A stretch of 64,000 bases of DNA from positions 1 through 64,000 of IMG/VR virus record IMGVR_UViG_3300032893_000008; one strand, 5' to 3'. The translations under genes were made by a program, and so were the position numbers. The stretch is from a virus. Of this stretch, positions 54,356 through 62,829 are shown one piece after another. The notes below the pieces were generated by a model, which saw only the letters and a list, made by a program, of their open reading frames with translations, did not search any database and was not told the origin of the DNA. The stretch's first letter is position 1, and each line of letters starts with the position of its first letter.

Positions 54356-55615
54356 TCATTCCCCGCGGGCAAGCTTCTCGGCAGCCTTGTGCACTTCCTT
54401 CAGGGTAGCGAAGTGACGCTGCAGAAAATTCGAATCACGCATCAGCTCTTTCACGAACGTCGGGAAAAGAATCTTGTTCGGAAGAGTCTGAAGGCGCTCG
54501 CCAGCGTTGAGGAAAAAGGTATTGATCAGATCGGCCGGCGACTGCTCCATGAACGCACGGACATTCGCGATCATCTTCTTACTTTCGGGAGCATCGAGGG
54601 CAAGACCTTCATCGTAGCGAGTGTAGAGCAGAGAGGAAACGGACTTCGCGACAGTCGACAACGCATCAAACCGACCATCCGCCTCCAGATCCTTGAGCTT
54701 CTGGGACACTTCCTCGTTCCAGGAGTCCAGGATCTCCTCGGCCGTAACGGACTTGATCGTCGAAACGAACGCACTGAGGAGAGCGGCAAGATCCTTACCA
54801 ACCTCGGCCACTGCCGCCCGGAACCAGTTGGGAGAGCTGATGCCGCCGGCGGCGTTGATGGCTCGAATCAGAAACTCCAAGCCGCGGGGGGTGATACGAT
54901 CCTCCTCCCCATGAAATGCAAGAAGGTGGTTCGTGGCGGAGTTCAGACCAGCGGACTCAACCCAGCGCAGGACGATGTGATTACCGTATTTCTCACGGAG
55001 GTAATCCATCAGTTCCTTGATCGACGGATCGAACCACACGAACGTCACACGATCCCGGAGAGCGCGGTCCCATTCGCTGACCTCGTAGGACACGCCGGCG
55101 TATTCCGACGGGTTCATGGCCATGACGATCATCCAGTCCTTACCGACCTGGTAATCGTTGACGCGACGGGCCTGGATCAGGGTGAGCATTGCGGAACGAA
55201 TGTCGCGGTTCACGCGGTTCGGTTCGTCGAGGAACCAGATGCCTCGACCAGTGGTAGGCAGAAGCCCCGGGCGCCCGTGGACGGTAACGCGCTCGCCGTC
55301 GACGGTGACGTTCTCGCCCAGGCCCGCAAGATCGGGAGCTTCCAGGAACTGGAGATTGCAATCCCGAGTCGCTACCGAAGCTTCGATGATCTCAGCAATC
55401 TTCTTCGCGGCCTGAGCCGGAACTTCAGACTTGCCGATACCGGCGGGTCCAACCATGACAATCGGACGGCAGATGATGGGTTCGCGATCAAATGCCTTGG
55501 TCTTGGGATTCCACCCCATCTGCGCCAGGTGGCGCTCGACAATCAGATCGATGATCTGACTGGCGGACAGGTGGATCATGGAGGAGCGGGCATCTTTTTT
55601 CGTCTTCTCGGGCAC
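54356..55615 (-). CDS. MoxR-type AAA+ ATPase
   Basis: 419 residues. Walker A MVGPAGIGKSEVPAQAA near residue 52, Walker B RGIWFLDEPNRVNRD near 125, sensor 1 MAMNPSEYAGVSYE, then an arginine-finger region DRALRDRVTF. This is the MoxR/RavA branch that works with VWA proteins; the partner is the next gene. GTG start with AGGAG, behind a TTGACC promoter. Confidence 0.82.
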   Translation of the reverse strand: MPEKTKKDARSSMIHLSASQIIDLIVERHLAQMGWNPKTKAFDREPIICRPIVMVGPAGIGKSEVPAQAAKKIAEIIEASVATRDCNLQFLEAPDLAGLGENVTVDGERVTVHGRPGLLPTTGRGIWFLDEPNRVNRDIRSAMLTLIQARRVNDYQVGKDWMIVMAMNPSEYAGVSYEVSEWDRALRDRVTFVWFDPSIKELMDYLREKYGNHIVLRWVESAGLNSATNHLLAFHGEEDRITPRGLEFLIRAINAAGGISSPNWFRAAVAEVGKDLAALLSAFVSTIKSVTAEEILDSWNEEVSQKLKDLEADGRFDALSTVAKSVSSLLYTRYDEGLALDAPESKKMIANVRAFMEQSPADLINTFFLNAGERLQTLPNKILFPTFVKELMRDSNFLQRHFATLKEVHKAAEKLARGE

Positions 55616-55636
55616 TTGAAATCTCCTATCGCGGGC

Positions 55637-55665
55637 ATCCTACCAAGGGGGAAGCGCCCGGTCAA
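55637..55665 (-). promoter_or_regulatory. Sigma70-type promoter
   Basis: Minus strand TTGACC, 17-base spacer, TAGGAT preceded by TTGG. It has a leader with an AGGAG ribosome site before GTG 55615; the -35 overlaps the stop of the upstream gene. Confidence 0.7.
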
Positions 55666-56783
55666 GCAATTTTACGGCGCAGCTCTTCCAGGGGCTCGCC
55701 GAAGAGGTCGAGAAGGAGGCGCCGGAATTCTGGCGTTCCATTCGAATTGTTGTGGAGGATATTCGAAAAAGCAGACACCGAACGCCCTAGATATGCGGCG
55801 AGCGTGCCATGGGTAGACGGCAATCCTTTCTCCCTGGCAAGCTGGAAAATCCGGAACTTTGACGCCCGGCCGCGGGCGCGAACACGGGGAACGGACCGAG
55901 ATGATTTCGACGTAAAAACCAATCCGGAATTTGCCAACTCTTCAGAGACGATGGCGTATATTTCCGGATTCATCAGATCGATGGCGGTATCAGCAACGTC
56001 ATCGAAACTTACGTGAGTGGTAAGATTGATGTCCGTCAGACGGTTGCGGAGGAGAGAAGACAGCTCCTCGCTGCTTCGGACCTTCACGGCGCCACTGGGA
56101 TCAAGCACCTTGGACTGAAGCGTTCTCTTCAGATCCTTGTTCATACCACCCAAGGCTTCATGAAACTTCCCGATCGCTTCATCGATAGGCATCCCGGGGG
56201 AGATCGAATCGATCAGATTCTGGATCGTATTCCGGTATCCATCGATATCGACCACGTGCCCGCCGTGACGGGCGGCTGTGTAACTTCGGGATAGCGAGAT
56301 GAACTTCCGGCGAAGATGGATGTATACGAGAGTAGACTCTTTCGCGCACCCCTCCCCGTGGCGAAGATTCTTCTGGATCCAACGGAGCTGCTGAAGGACG
56401 AAAATACGACCGTCCTGAATCAGGTCCTCAACGGACTTGCCGAGACGGCCGATCGAAGCACGAGGATCCAAGGTGGAGCAACTGTTTCCTCCGGCCCAGT
56501 AGCGAAGGACGTGATCGTTGATCATCTTCTTGATCATCGGATCGTATTTACGAATCTGATCATCCGTTACTAGCTCCGGATTCCCTTTCACTCTCGACTT
56601 CGGAGTGTAGGTTTTACCCGGCTGGAGATGCCCCCACCGTCGCCCGGACTTGATGTCCGATACCATGGGTTGCTGGATGTTGTAACGCTTAGCGATGACC
56701 CGCTGCGGGTCTGTGGAACGGAGGATCTCCAGCGCTTGCTCTTCCGTCAGCTTTTTGCGACGAATGGGGACGTTCTCTTCCAT
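55662..56783 (-). CDS. Divergent sigma-like protein with N-terminal HTH
   Basis: 373 residues from ATG 56783, chosen because a GTG nine bases upstream touches the -10 hexamer. RVIAKRYNIQQPMVSDIKSG is a helix-turn-helix like those in NUMOD/sigma linkers. Residues about 95-180, with SVEDLIQDGRIFVLQQLRWI and TLVYIHLRRKFISLSRSY, resemble sigma region 2. It could be a second sigma factor or a regulator of the first. Evidence is weak outside these segments. Confidence 0.5.
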   Translation of the reverse strand: MEENVPIRRKKLTEEQALEILRSTDPQRVIAKRYNIQQPMVSDIKSGRRWGHLQPGKTYTPKSRVKGNPELVTDDQIRKYDPMIKKMINDHVLRYWAGGNSCSTLDPRASIGRLGKSVEDLIQDGRIFVLQQLRWIQKNLRHGEGCAKESTLVYIHLRRKFISLSRSYTAARHGGHVVDIDGYRNTIQNLIDSISPGMPIDEAIGKFHEALGGMNKDLKRTLQSKVLDPSGAVKVRSSEELSSLLRNRLTDINLTTHVSFDDVADTAIDLMNPEIYAIVSEELANSGLVFTSKSSRSVPRVRARGRASKFRIFQLAREKGLPSTHGTLAAYLGRSVSAFSNILHNNSNGTPEFRRLLLDLFGEPLEELRRKIA

Positions 56784-56792
56784 GTGGGGCAC

Positions 56793-56821
56793 ATGATACC
56801 AGAGTATCGGATCGATGTCAA
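56793..56821 (-). promoter_or_regulatory. Strong promoter, near-leaderless
   Basis: Minus strand perfect TTGACA, 17-base spacer, TATCAT preceded by CTGG, nine bases to ATG 56783. Confidence 0.75.
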
Positions 56822-56822
56822 G

Positions 56823-58271
56823 TCACTTTTCGACCACAGCTACTGGCGCGATCTCTTCGAACCATTCCTTGCGCGCATCGCCATGGCGCTTCAAGTGCTG
56901 AGCCTGGGGCACATCGATCTGATAGTCAATAACCAGGACTTCGTTCTTACGGCCTTCCACTCGCCGAAGGCCACGGCCAAGGTTCTGCATCACCAACCCC
57001 TTGGAAGCACCGCCGGCGAGCAGCATCAAGACATCGACCGGGAGGATATCGGTTCCCTCTCCGATCACAGAAGTTCCGATCAGACATCGAATTTTACCAG
57101 CGTTAAAGTCTCGCACGGCTTCGGAAGGATCCACCCAAGGAGCACCTTCTTCCTGGGCCTTCTCCTTCGCGCGCACGAAGACCGAGCCCTCGATCCGCGA
57201 TTGAAGTTCGTGACCGTGCTCACGTTCCTTAACCAGGATTAACACCTGCTTACCGGCTTTCAGCACGGCCTTCGCCTGAGCAACCACGAGCTTGTTGAGG
57301 TAGTCATTTCTGATCACGTGCTCCTGGAAGGACTTAATCAGGTTCGCCGGCGCGGCGGTCGAGGAGGTGGTGATCCGATAAAGCATGAACCGAGGAGTAG
57401 CCAGGAAGCCATCCCTGATGCCCTCCTGGACGGTGTAGGTATCGATGACCGGGAACGTCGCAGCTTCGATCGCCAAGTCAGCTCCATCGGCCCGGAAGGG
57501 AGTAGCGGTAAAGCCGAATCGGTAGAAGGCGTTGGGAACGAAATCATAGCAGATCTGAGAAACGGTAGCGCAGGGCAAATGATGACACTCATCGAAGATG
57601 AGCACCTGACGGTCATCCCAATCTTTCGGGGTGGAATTCAGGATACTCGGCGCACAAGCGATGGTGATATCACGGATCTTCTTCTTACCGTCCCCATACT
57701 GAGATACCCGCGCCGGACCGAAAAACATCTCGAAACGACGAACGGTCTGCTTCAAGATCGACGTGTTGGGCACCACGAGGAGAGACTTTAGCCCCAATCG
57801 CTGAAGAAGCTTCATGATGACGACGGTCTTACCAGTGCCGGTGGCAGACTCGATGGTTCCCTGGCCGGCAGCCAGGCAGCGCTCAAACTGACGCGTCTGG
57901 TAGTAACGCATCTCCGGCGGGGCCTGCTCCATCCGGAACCCAGGACCTTGCCGCGGCCGCACCCGAATGTCCTCAACCATCGGAGCCTGAAGCTTTTCAC
58001 GGACACGATCGAGCAATCCCGTTGGAAACACCAACGAATCCCCGTCCATGGACGCAAGCGCTACGTGCTGCTGCGCCTGGAGTTGCGCGATGCGCATCGC
58101 GAAGTAGTCCGCACCACCGCCATAAGCTCGCCTGGCGGCACGCTGCGCCTGTCGGATCTGATAAGATACTGACTTGTCGGTGTAGGTGAGTTCCTTGATG
58201 ACCTTCGCGGCTTCTTCAGGCGAGATCCCGCTCACGGTAGACTTGGAATATCCGACACGGATGATGGCCAC
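56823..58271 (-). CDS. SF2 helicase (UvsW/XPB-like)
   Basis: 482 residues. Motif I TGTGKTVVIMK near residue 128, motif II FDECHHLPC, motif III FGFTATPFRADG, and the C-terminal motif GLVMQNLGRGLRRVEG with the VI arginine fingers. The motor matches UvsW-type branch-migrating helicases. GTG start six bases after TAGAAT, leaderless. Confidence 0.85.
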   Translation of the reverse strand: MAIIRVGYSKSTVSGISPEEAAKVIKELTYTDKSVSYQIRQAQRAARRAYGGGADYFAMRIAQLQAQQHVALASMDGDSLVFPTGLLDRVREKLQAPMVEDIRVRPRQGPGFRMEQAPPEMRYYQTRQFERCLAAGQGTIESATGTGKTVVIMKLLQRLGLKSLLVVPNTSILKQTVRRFEMFFGPARVSQYGDGKKKIRDITIACAPSILNSTPKDWDDRQVLIFDECHHLPCATVSQICYDFVPNAFYRFGFTATPFRADGADLAIEAATFPVIDTYTVQEGIRDGFLATPRFMLYRITTSSTAAPANLIKSFQEHVIRNDYLNKLVVAQAKAVLKAGKQVLILVKEREHGHELQSRIEGSVFVRAKEKAQEEGAPWVDPSEAVRDFNAGKIRCLIGTSVIGEGTDILPVDVLMLLAGGASKGLVMQNLGRGLRRVEGRKNEVLVIDYQIDVPQAQHLKRHGDARKEWFEEIAPVAVVEK

Positions 58272-58277
58272 GGGGAT

Positions 58278-58283
58278 ATTCTA
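58278..58283 (-). promoter_or_regulatory. -10 promoter element, leaderless
   Basis: Minus-strand GGGTAGAAT, six bases before GTG 58271; divergent from the plus-strand promoter 30 bases away. Confidence 0.55.
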
Positions 58284-58308
58284 CCCAAACCGAAAACCGT
58301 TCAATCGG

Positions 58309-58314
58309 TATAAT
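58309..58314 (+). promoter_or_regulatory. -10 promoter element, leaderless
   Basis: TCGGTATAAT, seven bases before ATG 58322; the first promoter of the plus-strand replication operon. Confidence 0.55.
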
Positions 58315-58321
58315 TCGAGTG

Positions 58322-58519
58322 ATGCCCGTCGATTTCCACGCCTACGCCTTCAATCAGCACGAAGTAAAGAGCCACGATACCGCGTGCAACGTCTGCCTGA
58401 CGTATTGCGGCTTGCGAATTGCAGACGCCGCCATTCTGGAAGCCATCAGCGCCGGACACCCGAAGTGCCAGGGGTGCGAAGCCATGAAGCCGAAGACGGA
58501 GAAAAAGACTGATGAGTAA
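58322..58519 (+). CDS. Small CxxC protein (65 aa)
   Basis: ATG directly after the -10 element. CNVCLTYCG and CQGCEAM give three to four likely zinc ligands; the C-terminus is Lys/Glu-rich. TAA overlaps the helicase ATG. It may be a helicase partner; unknown. Confidence 0.55.
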   Translation: MPVDFHAYAFNQHEVKSHDTACNVCLTYCGLRIADAAILEAISAGHPKCQGCEAMKPKTEKKTDE

Positions 58520-59687
58520 TTTCTCTCCCGATCAGCAGATCGCCTACGACGGCATTCTACAGTGGGCGAAGGATCCAAATTCATCCCAGACCGCGGCGCT
58601 TACTGGTTTTGCCGGCTGCGGCAAAACCTTCGTCGTCGCTAGCTTGGCTACTTCAGGAAACGTCCATTACTGCACCCCTACCGCCCAAGCGGCTTCGGTC
58701 CTCAATCGGATGCTCCCCAACGGCGGAGCTACTACTGCCCATCGTTTCCTCCGGGAATACAAGAAGCCGCCGGCCATCTCTAAGGAGAATACCCTAGCCG
58801 ATCCTTTCGAGGAACAGAAATGGGAATATCGGGTAAAGCATTACTCTGAGTTCACGAGCCTGGACCTGATCGTCGCAGATGAAGCGAGCATGCTGTCCAC
58901 GGACATCTGCCAAGAACTCCGCGATACCCGCCGTAAGGTTCTATTCGTTGGCGATCCGGCACAGCTTGGCCCTATTAATCGCGAAGAGATGCCGGCGGAA
59001 CTGAAGAATCCCACCTGGCACCTCAGTAAGCTCCACCGGGTGATGGAAACCCATCCGCTACGCAAACTCGGCGAAGCCGCTCGGTCGAAGTTCCTGTCCG
59101 AGTTGAAGAATTTTGCCGAACCCGGAAAGATCATTTTCATCGATCGTGATCGCCTAAAATCCGTCGTTAAGCTGATGTGGAAGGACCTAGCGCCAGAACA
59201 GCTGGAATCTCGGATCTTTATCGCCGACACCAATGAACTAAGGGTGATGGTCAACAAGCTCGTTCGCCAGGTCCTGTTCGGTGACACGACGAACGATCCC
59301 GTCCCTGGCGATCGTATTGTCTTCCTCAAGAACGAGCGAAGAACCCGAATCTACAACGGCATGCGTGGAACCGTGATTTCCGTAAACAAAGTTTACGGCG
59401 ACCAGCTCCTGATCGAAGTCCAACCAGACTACGACTCCCAGGGGGTGCTACGCACGCGGGTAGAACGCTCCCAGTTCAACAATCCGAAGAAGATCCCGTG
59501 GGACCAGGGGCAGGCTAGCTTGGCCGACTACGCTTACGCTTCAACTTGTCACAAAGCCCAGGGGGATCAGTTCGAAACAGTGGTGACGCTCGCTGAACCA
59601 GGGCGCTTCAAGTCTACTCCCGAGACCCTGAGTTGGTCCTATACGGCCATCTCTCGTGCCCAGGAGAAGCTGGTAATTCTGGTATGA
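58512..59687 (+). CDS. SF1 helicase (RecD2/Dda-like)
   Basis: 391 residues. GFAGCGKTFVVASL (I), VADEASMLSTD (II), LFVGDPAQLGPI (III), and YASTCHKAQGDQFETVV with AISRAQEKLVILV at the end (V, VI) match the Dda/RecD2 group of 5'-to-3' helicases. An SH3-like insertion near RIYNGMRGTVISVNK. First enzyme of the replication operon. Confidence 0.85.
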   Translation: MSNFSPDQQIAYDGILQWAKDPNSSQTAALTGFAGCGKTFVVASLATSGNVHYCTPTAQAASVLNRMLPNGGATTAHRFLREYKKPPAISKENTLADPFEEQKWEYRVKHYSEFTSLDLIVADEASMLSTDICQELRDTRRKVLFVGDPAQLGPINREEMPAELKNPTWHLSKLHRVMETHPLRKLGEAARSKFLSELKNFAEPGKIIFIDRDRLKSVVKLMWKDLAPEQLESRIFIADTNELRVMVNKLVRQVLFGDTTNDPVPGDRIVFLKNERRTRIYNGMRGTVISVNKVYGDQLLIEVQPDYDSQGVLRTRVERSQFNNPKKIPWDQGQASLADYAYASTCHKAQGDQFETVVTLAEPGRFKSTPETLSWSYTAISRAQEKLVILV

Positions 59688-59698
59688 AAGAAATTTGC

Positions 59699-59724
59699 GT
59701 CACACGTTGTCACCACTGTGTCAC
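59699..59724 (+). repeat. Three phased GTCAC direct repeats
   Basis: GTCAC at 59699, 59709 and 59720 (spacing 10 and 11 bases) lies between helicase and the next gene. One-turn spacing puts them on the same DNA face, a layout of protein-binding sites. No clear -10 is visible near, so a regulator or origin-type element is possible. Confidence 0.4.
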
Positions 59725-59748
59725 ATCAATGTTCCCGGGGTCGCTCTA

Positions 59749-60393
59749 ATGAAATCAAGTATTTACAAGCCCCATGTCCGTATATATAGATTAGATAATA
59801 ATTCAACCGAAAGAACCAGGGTGTGGAGGCTGCGGAAGAAGGCAGAGAGGGAATCCCTGGAAGCGGAAAAGGCAGTCATGGAAGAAAAAGAGAAAATCTG
59901 GAACCAGGCTATTATCGATCTACGGAAGACTTTCCGTGAGGATCGGAAGCGGGAGCATCTTTTCAACCACCTGGTAGCTTTCTTTCAGACCCTCAAGGAG
60001 GGCTCATGGGAACTGGAGGAGGTATCAGCTGCAGGGAAAAAGAGGGAGGTGGTCGGGGTCTTCTATGTAAACTGGATCGGTGGTAAAACCAGCAATAAGG
60101 CTAAGCGATATCTCCAACGCGTGGAGATGGAATGGACTAGCGCCATCGCCTATGTCTGGGGCACTTTCAAGACCGCTGATGTCGAATCTCGTCCTGTTAC
60201 GCCATCTGTGACGGAAGAGGCGGAAGAAGAAGAGGAAGATGTCGACTTGATCGAACTGGAGCAGTTTCGAAAGGAACACGAGCAATCGGAACGGGAGCGG
60301 TTGCGCCGCCTGGAAGCGCTGGAGGCCAGCGGTATCATCAGTGACGATCAGCGCCGCTGGTTGACTGAGCTACGGGAAAAGTTCACGAAATGA
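59749..60393 (+). CDS. Hypothetical 214-aa coiled-coil protein
   Basis: Start chosen at ATG 59749; the frame is open upstream to a TTG at 59695 but that part overlaps the phased repeats. Basic N-terminus, coiled coil near 25-75, an aromatic middle (FYVNWIGG, AYVWGTFK), then an acidic stretch EEAEEEEEDVD and a helical end. Placed before helicase and primase, it may be a loader or scaffold; no motif shows it. Confidence 0.6.
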   Translation: MKSSIYKPHVRIYRLDNNSTERTRVWRLRKKAERESLEAEKAVMEEKEKIWNQAIIDLRKTFREDRKREHLFNHLVAFFQTLKEGSWELEEVSAAGKKREVVGVFYVNWIGGKTSNKAKRYLQRVEMEWTSAIAYVWGTFKTADVESRPVTPSVTEEAEEEEEDVDLIELEQFRKEHEQSERERLRRLEALEASGIISDDQRRWLTELREKFTK

Positions 60394-61628
60394 CCGGACT
60401 CACTAATACCCAGAAGCTCATCGATCATGTCGCTAACGGTCTCTCGGCCCTGACCGGCCAGCCGAAGGCGGAGATCGTGGCTATTCTGGATTATCGCGTA
60501 GATCTCCAGAAACGTCAAGGCGTTAGCTTTGCGCATGAGCTGAAGCTTCTCTCTGGGGGAAACGAAGAAGCCAAAACCCTCTGGGAGAAAATCCGCGGCG
60601 GCTCGCTGGGCGCCCTGGGAGAGCAGGGAGCGATTGAGTTGCGCTTCCAGAAGAACTACATGGAGCCTAGGCTTAAGGCCCTGGAGTTCAAGGAGCTGGA
60701 GAAGACGCTGGAGCAGCCATCGGAAGAAGCGCTCGTCGAGGCCCAGAAAGCTTTCGAACAGTCCCTCGACTTGCGAGCCAAGCTAGCTCCCCTTCCCCTT
60801 CTGGTAACTCCTGGAGTCGCCGCTTTGGCGCGCTTGGTTCCGGGGGAGCTTCATCTTTGGGGCGCTGAAACGAAGCACGGCAAAACGACAAATTGCGCCG
60901 GCATTCACGAACCCCTGGTTAACCAAGGGCTTAAGACTGCACATATCACGATCGAGGAGGCTGAGGATACCTTCCGCCTCCGCGTGGCGTGCCTGACCGA
61001 AGGGATCGACGTAACGCACGTCGGTGCGGGGAAACTACCTCAAGACGCCGTGGACCGCATCAAGGTCCGCGTAGCGCAGCAGAGGCCCTTTCTACGAGTG
61101 ATCGCCGGCCCTAGCTTCGGCCGGCCGGACATCTTTGCTCAGGCGCTGGAATCCTTCAAGGACGGTGGCTATACGATCATCACTTTCGACTACATCTCCA
61201 AAGCGATCACGTCCAACTCGGAAGGGCAAAACCGAGCGGAGCAGGAAAAAATCATGATCGCGTGTGAAAAATTTGTTAAATGTGGCATCCCCATGGTAGT
61301 CTTCGGTCAGTTGCGCAAGTTCGATCCGAAAGTGAAGTCGGAAGGTGTAGGTGAGCGTTTCCGCGGAAACCGATCGCTGCATCTTCTGGCAGACAATACG
61401 ATCGAGATGCGAGCCTATAAGAAAGCAGGTGTTACTCGTTGGAAACGTTGCAATACCCGGTGGGAAGATAATCGTTTGTCAATTTGCTGGACGCAACTTG
61501 TTAATGGTCGGCATCAGGACATTCCCGAAACAGAAGCGAACCAGCGGATTGCAGACATGGTTCAACGAAAAGCTGATGAAGAAGCCGGCAATCTCTCTGA
61601 CCTCTCTAAGTCCCTAAACGATGACTGA
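60390..61628 (+). CDS. Replicative helicase, DnaB/RecA-fold
   Basis: 412 residues. N-terminal helical domain (residues 1-130), then LHLWGAETKHGKTTNCAG with the Walker A (GAETKHGKTT near 160), AHITIEEAEDTF, and IITFDYISKAI as Walker B; the order is that of gp41/DnaB helicases. ATGA overlap with the upstream gene; the primase follows with an overlap of eight bases. Confidence 0.75.
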   Translation: MTGLTNTQKLIDHVANGLSALTGQPKAEIVAILDYRVDLQKRQGVSFAHELKLLSGGNEEAKTLWEKIRGGSLGALGEQGAIELRFQKNYMEPRLKALEFKELEKTLEQPSEEALVEAQKAFEQSLDLRAKLAPLPLLVTPGVAALARLVPGELHLWGAETKHGKTTNCAGIHEPLVNQGLKTAHITIEEAEDTFRLRVACLTEGIDVTHVGAGKLPQDAVDRIKVRVAQQRPFLRVIAGPSFGRPDIFAQALESFKDGGYTIITFDYISKAITSNSEGQNRAEQEKIMIACEKFVKCGIPMVVFGQLRKFDPKVKSEGVGERFRGNRSLHLLADNTIEMRAYKKAGVTRWKRCNTRWEDNRLSICWTQLVNGRHQDIPETEANQRIADMVQRKADEEAGNLSDLSKSLNDD

Positions 61629-62550
61629 CCTAAACATCGAAAACTGGGTATACACCCTATTCAACAAAGGAGAGTTTACGGCCGCCGGCGACCGCGAGGA
61701 GGATATGGGCCCCTGGTGTCGCAAGCCCGGCAGTGGCATCATCCCCGTAGAGAGCCTTCTGAAGATTCAGCCGGCGAAGTTCTGCATCAATCCTTTGCGT
61801 AAGGGAGCGCCCACCAGGAGTGACGCCAACCTGACTGCCCATCGGTCGTTCTTGATCGAGATCGACAAAGATGCTGACGGTAACTTGATGAGCGAGGCGG
61901 ACCAGGAGCGCTACATCGAAGACCTCGGACTCCCCTGGTCTGCTCGTGTGTGGACTGGGGGTAAGTCTCTCCACCACCTTATCACCCTGTCGGAGGATCT
62001 AACTGCGGAGCAATCGGATGCGCTACGAGACCGAATTTTTGGCACAGACATCCACAATCGTGGACCTATCCCGATTTGCGATTTTGGAGTGCGCCTGAAG
62101 TGCCAGGTGGCTCGCGTTCCGTTTCACGTTCGTAACGACGGAAAGTATCACGAGCAATTGCAGCGGCTTACGGGTCTTCGGGGGCGCGTTAAGTTCTCGG
62201 ACTTGAATGATTGGTTGACCTCTAAGGGGTTCCCCTGGGTTCCGCCGAAGCCCAAGGTGCATCACCACTCCAAGAAGGACGCAGCTCGGCGCCTCCTAGA
62301 TGATCCAGACGGTTTTCACCTCAAGCTCCCGCTATCCGGAAAGATCCAACAGCTTTTGAATGAAGGTTCAGTGTCCGGCGAGTCCAACAACCGCATGGCG
62401 CGTGTAGCCATGGGGATGGCGAGCAAGGGCTGGAACGAGGAAGAGATGTTCGAGGCCCTTCGAGAAAATTTCATCTCCCAGTCCGATGTTGAGATCTCCC
62501 GTGCCATCCGGGGCGCTCTTCGCAAACAGGCCGAGCAGGACGGCGAGTAA
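61621..62550 (+). CDS. AEP-type primase (PrimPol-like)
   Basis: 309 residues. HRSFLIEIDKDADG gives the metal-binding E/DxD, ARVWTGGKSLHHLITL the motif-II His, and DFGVRLKCQVARVPFHV the third part, as in archaeo-eukaryotic primases. The C-terminal helical domain near 250-309 resembles PriCT. It overlaps the helicase gene, as primase-helicase pairs do. It may also polymerise DNA. Confidence 0.72.
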   Translation: MTDLNIENWVYTLFNKGEFTAAGDREEDMGPWCRKPGSGIIPVESLLKIQPAKFCINPLRKGAPTRSDANLTAHRSFLIEIDKDADGNLMSEADQERYIEDLGLPWSARVWTGGKSLHHLITLSEDLTAEQSDALRDRIFGTDIHNRGPIPICDFGVRLKCQVARVPFHVRNDGKYHEQLQRLTGLRGRVKFSDLNDWLTSKGFPWVPPKPKVHHHSKKDAARRLLDDPDGFHLKLPLSGKIQQLLNEGSVSGESNNRMARVAMGMASKGWNEEEMFEALRENFISQSDVEISRAIRGALRKQAEQDGE

Positions 62551-62582
62551 ACCCCGTCCGGAGCTGGAAAATCGACTTCTGG

Positions 62583-62588
62583 TAGAAT
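62583..62588 (+). promoter_or_regulatory. -10 promoter element, leaderless
   Basis: CTGGTAGAAT (hexamer TAGAAT), seven bases before GTG 62596; TG-N extension present. Confidence 0.55.
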
Positions 62589-62595
62589 ACGCCTT

Positions 62596-62829
62596 GTGTT
62601 TAAGAAAGGCGATATCGTCAGAATTACGACCCAGAACGCTACCTTGTGGCCTTACTACGGCCAGAAGGGAGAGGTCAGCCGGCCGTCATACAGCGAAGCC
62701 AAAAGCGGGACCGTTTATGAGGTCGAAGTTAAAGACCCCAAGAACGGTCGGGTCGGTCTTCTCCTGGATGAAACAGAAATGGTCCTCTGGAATGGGCTCG
62801 ATGAAGCGATGAAGGCGAGTAATGGGTAA
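62596..62829 (+). CDS. SH3-like small protein (77 aa)
   Basis: GTG leaderless start. FKKGDIVRITTQNATLWPYY and KGEVSRP then a VYEVEVKDP strand resemble a KOW/SH3-like barrel seen in small phage proteins. It overlaps the next ATG by eight bases. Function unknown. Confidence 0.55.
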   Translation: MFKKGDIVRITTQNATLWPYYGQKGEVSRPSYSEAKSGTVYEVEVKDPKNGRVGLLLDETEMVLWNGLDEAMKASNG

